From Verrucomicrobiota bacterium (GTDB taxonomy: Bacteria > Verrucomicrobiota > Verrucomicrobiia > Limisphaerales > J093): 64,000 nucleotides of DNA. The stretch lies in NCBI GenBank assembly GCA_029556615.1, contig JAKQDD010000002.1, forward strand, positions 62,001 to 126,000. Direction: 5' to 3'. The translations under genes were made by a program, and so were the position numbers. Shown in pieces: positions 59,287 through 64,000 of this stretch (its first letter is position 1; each line of letters opens with the position of its first letter). The notes under the pieces are model-generated. The model saw only the letters and a program-made list of their open reading frames with translations. It searched no databases and had not been told where the DNA came from.

Positions 59287-59592
59287 ATGACCAAGGCTAA
59301 GCCGCGCACCCGCAAGTCAACATCCACCCCGTCCGCCGAACCCCTCACCGCGCAGGGCCTGCGCGACATCACCGAGCGCGCCGAGCAGGCCCGCAATACC
59401 GCGCACGAGCGCCTGGTGACGCAGCAGTACAACGACGTCCTGGTGTTCTGTAAGCCTTACGCCGAGCAGAGCCGGCACACGTCAGAGGACCGTTACGGCG
59501 AGCTCCACGCCGACACGATTGCCCGCCTGGAGGCCGACAAGATCATCGTGGAGAAGCGCGGGCCAACGCACAGCTTCCGCTTCCACTGGTAG
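59287..59592 (+). CDS. Small basic helical protein
   Basis: 101 residues from ATG 59287 with AAGAGGA 6 nt upstream. Basic N-terminus (TKAKPRTRKSTSTP), then helices (GLRDITERAEQARNTAHERL) and a beta-like end with IIVEKRGPTHSFRFHW. Resembles a winged-helix end but is not assignable. The frame is open back to 59140, so a longer form is possible. Confidence 0.6.
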   Translation: MTKAKPRTRKSTSTPSAEPLTAQGLRDITERAEQARNTAHERLVTQQYNDVLVFCKPYAEQSRHTSEDRYGELHADTIARLEADKIIVEKRGPTHSFRFHW

Positions 59593-59612
59593 GGAGCCCG
59601 TCACCCCCGCGG

Positions 59613-59624
59613 TAGGATGGGGGC
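59613..59624 (+). promoter_or_regulatory. Class-2 leaderless -10 element
   Basis: TAGGAT 59613-59618, 6 nt, ATG 59625. Confidence 0.5.
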
Positions 59625-62600
59625 ATGTCCAAGCGATTCCCCCTCGTGTTCGGTGGTGGTCCCTGGGTCTCGCGGCTAGGTCCCCACCTTCCCGCGACGA
59701 TCGCTGACGTGGTGCTTCGGGTCGCGGGGAAGGTCGCCGAGGTCGAGGACCTTGACCCCTACCTCGGAGCGGTGCGCCCCAAGACCCCCGTCCCGCCGGG
59801 CACGCTGGTGGAGATCGAGGCCATCTCGGTTCCCCACGCGGTCCTCCCGATGCGCGTCGGTCTCCCCGGTGCACGCCTCGGGCAGGTCGGGATGCCCGTG
59901 GGACCCCCCGGGTCGCGCGGGCGCATGACGCTCGTGGTGGGAGGTCCGGTTCCAAACCCGCAGCCCCTGCGGGTCGCCCATCGGTACCTCGCGCAGGACC
60001 GCTCTCGTGCAAGCCTCCTCGGAGACCCCATCGGGATGCGAGTAGGTCGCCGCCTCGGCTACTCTCCACCCACTCCCCTGTCAGGGCGCTTCGTCCGGGT
60101 GCGCGTCTCGCTCGACCCCGCGGCGTTCGCCTCTCTCTGGGACGTGCGTGGGTCTGGAGACGCCAGACCCACCCAGGATGGTGTGGTGGTGATGGCTGAC
60201 CCTGACGCGGTGTTCGCCACCACGCCAATTCCTGCGCGCGACGCGGGGCGCAGCTTCCTCACGGGGCGCGTCGTCGTAGACCCTCCCGACTCCCCCGCCT
60301 TCTCCCCCCGCGCGGCCATCGGCGTGCATGACGGAGGGACGATGGCCCTTGCGGCCGTCGTTGACGTCGAGGGGTTTCGTCACCTGGGCCTCCTCACGGG
60401 CAACGGGGAATGGACCGACGCGTCCGCGTGGGGGCTCTTTCCGGCCCTTGACCTGCGGGCGGAGACCCCCACGACGCTGCGTGTCGTCAGCCAGACAGGA
60501 CTCACCAGGGCGCTTCGACCGGGAGACCGCCTACGGATTGCCTCCGGGCCTCAGGCGGGAGCTCTCGTGATCGCACGCGTGCACCGGAACGACCTGTCTC
60601 AGGTGCTGCTGGACCTCGTCGATCCCCTGCCGGTAGACCCGGACGAGGAGGGAGGACGCAGCCTTCGAGGAACCCTGGACCTCGGCGTGACGTCCTCGAC
60701 CTGGATCCTCCGGGTCGACGTGCGCGGAGCGGAGGTGTCGGCCTCCGCAGCCTCCGCGGAGGCCGCGCTCGTCCAAGCCAGCGGAGGCGCGAGACCTCCG
60801 CTCCGCGCGCCCCTCCTCCTTCGGGGCGTCGCGGACCCTCTGACGCAGGGCGCTGGGATGTTCGGGTCTATCGTGGGTCGGTCCACCTGGCAGGCTGTCG
60901 TGGGAGAGGCGTACGGCGCGCGCCTTCCCGACCGTGCTCTCGTCGTCGACTCCCCCTTACCGGTTGCCTTTCCATCGGCCGACTGGGTCGAAGTACCTCC
61001 CGCAGAGGTGACGCCCTCCGTGGGTCTTGTCACCCTGCGAGGGGACGGAGGAGCTCATCCGGCCGGCGCGGCCCTCTTAACCCCGCTCATGGAGCGGGGC
61101 GCGATGGTGCAGGTGGTCTCGACCGCGGCCGTAAGAGAGGAGACGGGAACTGGCGACCTGTGGGTCGACGTGTGCGACGGGGATCGTCGGGTTGTCCTCG
61201 CCTCCCTCGTCACCGTCATGGACGGAGGCGTCGAGCGCGTCTGGTTGCCGGACGGAGCTGGGTTGTCGTCTGGTACCGATCCTGCGCTGTCCGGGTGGAT
61301 GACGACCGGGGGGAGATGGGTGTCCTCTCCCGTCGCGCTGCGCGCGGACGGAAGCCCGTCCTCCGACATCGACCTGCCCACCGCGTTCCTGCTGCGCATG
61401 TCGGCGCGGGTGGACCCGGGGGGATCGGACGTACGCCTCGTGCTCGGCGACGCCGACCACGGAGTCGAGGTGCACCTGCGGCGCGGGGTCGCGGAGGTCC
61501 GCGCGGGTGCGGCCTTCCGCACGAGCGTCCCCATCCTCGCGGGTCCCGTGCGCGTCGAGGTGGGTATCTCCTTCGTGGGAGGCATCGTGTTCGTCGAGGG
61601 GGCCCCCCCTATCCCCCTCTCGCCTGTCGACTTGGCGGGATCCGTCCGCGCCTCGCCGGGGGCCACTGTGGCCGCGACCTCGGGAGCCCGCTTGTACCGC
61701 GTTGCGGTCTTCCTGCCCCCACCCGCCGGGGCTCGTCGCACGGTGGGGTTGCTGCTCGACCCCGCTAACCCTGGTGCCCTCGCGTCCTGGCGGCTGCCCC
61801 TCAAGGACGTAGACCCGCGGGTGTCAACGAACCTTCGCGTCCTGCTCGACCCAGCCTGGGGAGCGGTGGTACAGGCCCCAGGCACCCCACTCCCCTCCGG
61901 GTGGCTATCTGACAGGATCGACGACGCGAGCGTGGTGGTTCGCGCCGGGTACGAGGAGGCCCCGAGTGCGAACGGGTCCGCTCAGGGAGTGCTCGTAGGC
62001 GTCGGACCCGCCTCTCTCGGCCTGGTCGAGCACCTGGGTGCGCGCGTGCGCGTTGCGGCTCGTGACGTTCCCGGCGAGGTGGGACCGCAGCGTGCTGCGG
62101 TCCTCGGACGCAGCGCGATGACCTCCTCGGGCGACCACCTCTCAGACGCGCTGCCCGCAAGGTTCAGCGTGCCCGCACGCGCTGGCGTGGCCTCGATGGA
62201 TGCGGCCGGCGTTCGCCTCGCGCGCCTGTTCCGCGCACGCCCCCTAGGCACGACTCACTGGTGGGAACCCCCCGTGGTCGAGCTGCGCGACGACGGTGCG
62301 GTCCAGCTACCTGTGGTGTACGAGGGCGTTGTGGAGGTGGAGGGAGTGCCCGCGCGCATGACCCACCCCGAGACGCTGGAGTCGATGGCCGTCGCGGGGT
62401 CGCCGCACGAGCACGGGGAGGGCACCCCGCCCTTCTACCCCCTGTGGATGAGCCGCCCCACGCGCAGGGACTACGCGGACCCTGACTCGACGGGAAAGTC
62501 CGCGGGCTACGACCCCCTCGACGTGGACCGCTCGCTGCTCCTACAGGCGGAGCGCCGCATCGAGGACGGGGGTGTTCGTCAGCGCGTCTGGGTCGCGAGC

Positions 62601-62867
62601 GACGACCCAGATGACGGACCTCCAACGACAGGCGACGGGCCGGGCGACGACGGGGGTGGAGGGCCGAACATCGAGCTTGAGGGCTACGAGGAGACGTTCC
62701 CGCGCCCGCGGGACGGCACCAACGTCGGGGCGATGCTGGTCGGGGGCCTGTTCCGCCCGCGCGGAGGGAAGCATCCGGGAACCCCCACACTCGACCGCAG
62801 GGGTCAGGGACCCGCCTACGTGCTCGCGCCGGCCCCCTGGCTCGTGTCGATCGAGCTACTCCCCTAG
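59625..62867 (+). CDS. Large putative virion structural protein
   Basis: 1080 residues, almost all beta: Val/Arg/Gly-rich strands recur (GRFVRVRVSLDPAAFASLWD, RVEVGISFVGGIVFVEGAPP), with a concanavalin-like feel at ~560-720 and a Gly/Asp-rich linker (DDPDDGPPTTGDGPGDDGGG) near 1000. No enzyme motif. Likely tail or baseplate decoration; placement and size are the only support. Stops in CTAG shared with the convergent gene. Confidence 0.6.
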   Translation: MSKRFPLVFGGGPWVSRLGPHLPATIADVVLRVAGKVAEVEDLDPYLGAVRPKTPVPPGTLVEIEAISVPHAVLPMRVGLPGARLGQVGMPVGPPGSRGRMTLVVGGPVPNPQPLRVAHRYLAQDRSRASLLGDPIGMRVGRRLGYSPPTPLSGRFVRVRVSLDPAAFASLWDVRGSGDARPTQDGVVVMADPDAVFATTPIPARDAGRSFLTGRVVVDPPDSPAFSPRAAIGVHDGGTMALAAVVDVEGFRHLGLLTGNGEWTDASAWGLFPALDLRAETPTTLRVVSQTGLTRALRPGDRLRIASGPQAGALVIARVHRNDLSQVLLDLVDPLPVDPDEEGGRSLRGTLDLGVTSSTWILRVDVRGAEVSASAASAEAALVQASGGARPPLRAPLLLRGVADPLTQGAGMFGSIVGRSTWQAVVGEAYGARLPDRALVVDSPLPVAFPSADWVEVPPAEVTPSVGLVTLRGDGGAHPAGAALLTPLMERGAMVQVVSTAAVREETGTGDLWVDVCDGDRRVVLASLVTVMDGGVERVWLPDGAGLSSGTDPALSGWMTTGGRWVSSPVALRADGSPSSDIDLPTAFLLRMSARVDPGGSDVRLVLGDADHGVEVHLRRGVAEVRAGAAFRTSVPILAGPVRVEVGISFVGGIVFVEGAPPIPLSPVDLAGSVRASPGATVAATSGARLYRVAVFLPPPAGARRTVGLLLDPANPGALASWRLPLKDVDPRVSTNLRVLLDPAWGAVVQAPGTPLPSGWLSDRIDDASVVVRAGYEEAPSANGSAQGVLVGVGPASLGLVEHLGARVRVAARDVPGEVGPQRAAVLGRSAMTSSGDHLSDALPARFSVPARAGVASMDAAGVRLARLFRARPLGTTHWWEPPVVELRDDGAVQLPVVYEGVVEVEGVPARMTHPETLESMAVAGSPHEHGEGTPPFYPLWMSRPTRRDYADPDSTGKSAGYDPLDVDRSLLLQAERRIEDGGVRQRVWVASDDPDDGPPTTGDGPGDDGGGGPNIELEGYEETFPRPRDGTNVGAMLVGGLFRPRGGKHPGTPTLDRRGQGPAYVLAPAPWLVSIELLP

Positions 62868-63142
62868 CCCGGAGGCGGCTTGCGTAAGTCCGGGGTCTGC
62901 ACATCCTCGAAGTAGGTGGGATAGTTCGGGTTCGTCAGGGTGGCGCGGATCGACTCTGGGATCTCTCCGCGCAGCCCCTGCTGCCAGATCTTGAGGGTGG
63001 TCAGCAGTTCCCTAGCGCCTCCATCGGAGGCTAAGCCGCCTCGGGCTGCGTCATCGGCCAGCTTGTAGGCCGCGAGGCGGATGCGCCGTTCGATCTCATC
63101 CAGGCTCTGAGCCTGGTCTGATAGTTTTGTGGGCTCGCTCAT
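62864..63142 (-). CDS. Small helical protein
   Basis: 92 residues from ATG 63142. KLSDQAQSLDEIERRIRLAA and ARELLTTLKIWQQGLRGEIP; C-terminus Pro-rich. Resembles small phage tail chaperone or terminase-associated helices but is not assignable. Class-1 start. Confidence 0.65.
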   Translation of the reverse strand: MSEPTKLSDQAQSLDEIERRIRLAAYKLADDAARGGLASDGGARELLTTLKIWQQGLRGEIPESIRATLTNPNYPTYFEDVQTPDLRKPPPG

Positions 63143-63179
63143 AATCCCACATCGAACGCGGGGGCCCGTCCAGAGCTGA
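63143..63179 (-). promoter_or_regulatory. Class-1 promoter variant
   Basis: Minus strand TCAGCTCT (63179-63172), N18, GATGTG (63153-63148), N5, ATG 63142. Confidence 0.7.
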
Positions 63180-63335
63180 CTACGCGCAGCGCTTGATCTG
63201 CTCGCACCCACCACTCGAGGGGACGTCTGGCCCCGGCGGGGCCTTAGGCTCCTGGATGGAGGGGATCTTTCGCCCTGAGGTGCCGCAGCTACACCCGACC
63301 CACAGGATGAACACGTTGAACAGGAGGATCCTCAT
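63180..63335 (-). CDS. Small lipoprotein
   Basis: 51 residues. MRILLFNVFILWVGCSCG is a short signal peptide ending at a lipobox-like W-V-G-C; the remainder is Pro/Ser/Lys-rich with two more Cys near the end. GGAG is 4 nt upstream. Phage lipoproteins of this size act as outer-membrane spanins or superinfection-exclusion factors; neither is proven here. Confidence 0.55.
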   Translation of the reverse strand: MRILLFNVFILWVGCSCGTSGRKIPSIQEPKAPPGPDVPSSGGCEQIKRCA

Positions 63336-63486
63336 GGAGTGGTTTACCCCCGACGACGATCGCCTGCCCCACGACCTGCGCAGGGTAGGTGATGGTGTGA
63401 GACTCCATGGAGGACGTCGTCAGGAGACGATGGGGACCTTGGTGGATGACCTCCCAGTCCCGCTGCGTATTGTGTTCCTGTTCCAT
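63289..63486 (-). CDS. Small unknown protein
   Basis: 65 residues from ATG 63486 (or 69 from ATG 63498). TQRDWEVIHQGPHRLLTTSS and ESHTITYPAQVVGQAIVVGG look like a small beta domain. Overlaps the lipoprotein start by 47 nt. A TATAAT on this strand lies about 13 nt upstream. Confidence 0.55.
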   Translation of the reverse strand: MEQEHNTQRDWEVIHQGPHRLLTTSSMESHTITYPAQVVGQAIVVGGKPLHEDPPVQRVHPVGRV

Positions 63487-63492
63487 GACTGC

Positions 63493-63515
63493 GCCCATTA
63501 TACGAGAGGACCCGC
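63493..63515. promoter_or_regulatory. Bidirectional TATAAT/TATACG pocket
   Basis: CATTATACG at ~63495-63504 reads TATAAT on the minus strand (about 10 nt before ATG 63486) and TATACG on the plus strand (about 11 nt plus GAGAGGA before ATG 63516). The only near-perfect sigma70 -10 seen in the window. Confidence 0.5.
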
Positions 63516-64000
63516 ATGCACATCTTCCAGCATGACCAGCGCACCACGCAGGACGCCAAGGGCGTCGTCCTGCTGGAGCTATACGACGCGGAGGATGAGC
63601 TCGTCCTCACCCGCCTCATTCCCAACACGATCGTGTACGACGCCTCGATCGCGATGTGTCGGCTGGTACGCGACTCGCGCCTGCCGACGGCGGGGCAGAA
63701 CAACGGGGTCACGATGCTCGCCGTGGGGACTGGCGCGACCGGCGAGGACCCCAACAACCCCGACCGCCCCCAGCCCGAGCAGCGTCGGCTGAACCGCGAG
63801 GTGTTTCGCAAGACGTTCGCGGCCGTCCAAAATCGGGACCAGGCGGGACGAGCCGTCTCCTACGACACCAACGTGGTGGACTTCGTGACCGTCCTGGCGG
63901 ACGGCGAGGCGGTCGCCCCCCTCAACGAGATGGCGCTCCTCCTGCCGGCCTCTCCGAACCCCGCGGTGACGAATCCAATTAGTCAAAAACCGCTTCAATA
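63516..64000 (+). CDS. Putative virion protein (partial, 3' end outside window)
   Basis: 161 residues visible. LAVGTGATGEDPNNPDRPQP, RRLNREVFRKTFAAVQNRD and NVVDFVTVLADGEAVAPLNE with MALLLPA match the pattern of phage tail structural proteins with G-T-G...LNRE...V-D-F...G-E-A-x-x-x-x-E-M-A. Codon use changes in the last 30 bases (CCAATTAGTCAAAAACCG). RBS GAGAGGA. Confidence 0.6.
   Translation, partial: MHIFQHDQRTTQDAKGVVLLELYDAEDELVLTRLIPNTIVYDASIAMCRLVRDSRLPTAGQNNGVTMLAVGTGATGEDPNNPDRPQPEQRRLNREVFRKTFAAVQNRDQAGRAVSYDTNVVDFVTVLADGEAVAPLNEMALLLPASPNPAVTNPISQKPLQ

Overview
This window is a gene-dense, high-GC stretch of a large tailed-phage genome; a myovirus-type (contractile-tail) jumbo phage is the best reading. 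Support: a baseplate J-like protein (27401-30778), a gp5-like spike (34236-36503), a 1556-residue hub carrying an inserted amidase domain (37033-41703), tail proteins, a collagen-like fibre, many tiny overlapping genes, genes on both strands in short operons, and no rRNA, tRNA or bacterial housekeeping operon. The host cannot be read directly. A phage CarD-like RNA-polymerase regulator and abundant predicted leaderless starts suggest a lineage that uses leaderless mRNAs and CarD (Deinococcota and Actinomycetota are examples). An OmpA-like peptidoglycan-binding domain and a small lipoprotein are also present.

Layout: 1-7.4 kb holds a PAPS-reductase-like gene (cut by the window edge), a Ppx/GppA phosphatase, a run of small plus-strand genes and an RNase Z-like hydrolase. 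8.05-8.53 kb is the only sizeable non-coding stretch; plus-strand GC skew flips across it from strongly C-rich to strongly G-rich. 8.5-22.8 kb is almost all minus strand: membrane and small proteins, TatD, a beta-helix protein, a RadC/JAMM protein, a 1331-residue unknown with HEAT-like repeats, an RNA ligase and two tiny paralogous membrane proteins. 22.8-25.9 kb (plus) carries the CarD-like regulator, a Zn-Nudix fusion and a second RNA ligase. 25.9-41.7 kb is the baseplate/tail module, interrupted by a NADAR enzyme and accessory genes. 41.8-51 kb has a ParB/DGQHR protein, collagen-like fibre, ASCH protein, RlmN/Cfr-like radical SAM enzyme, tail protein and ATP-grasp protein. 51-55 kb encodes a complete ABC importer (ATPase, permease, OmpA-fused binding protein) with an HTH protein. 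55-59.6 kb has a tail paralogue and an SMC/RecF-like ATPase operon. 59.6-64 kb holds large structural proteins.

The most striking signal is regulatory. About 25 gene starts on both strands are preceded by an 8-mer close to TCAGCTCC at an almost invariant 29 nt (28-30) from the start codon. In many cases GACTAC or a close variant sits at -11 to -6. The geometry is that of a -35/-10 promoter whose transcript begins at the start codon. A second class (TANNNT, 5-6 nt, start codon) precedes mainly structural genes. Together with the CarD-like gene, itself behind a class-1 element, this looks like a phage-dedicated leaderless transcription programme. Other second-look items are the ABC importer with a 10-codon leader peptide, the alarmone/NAD/ADP-ribose enzymes, and the set of RNA-processing enzymes. 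All functions are inferred by reading motifs; no database search was possible.
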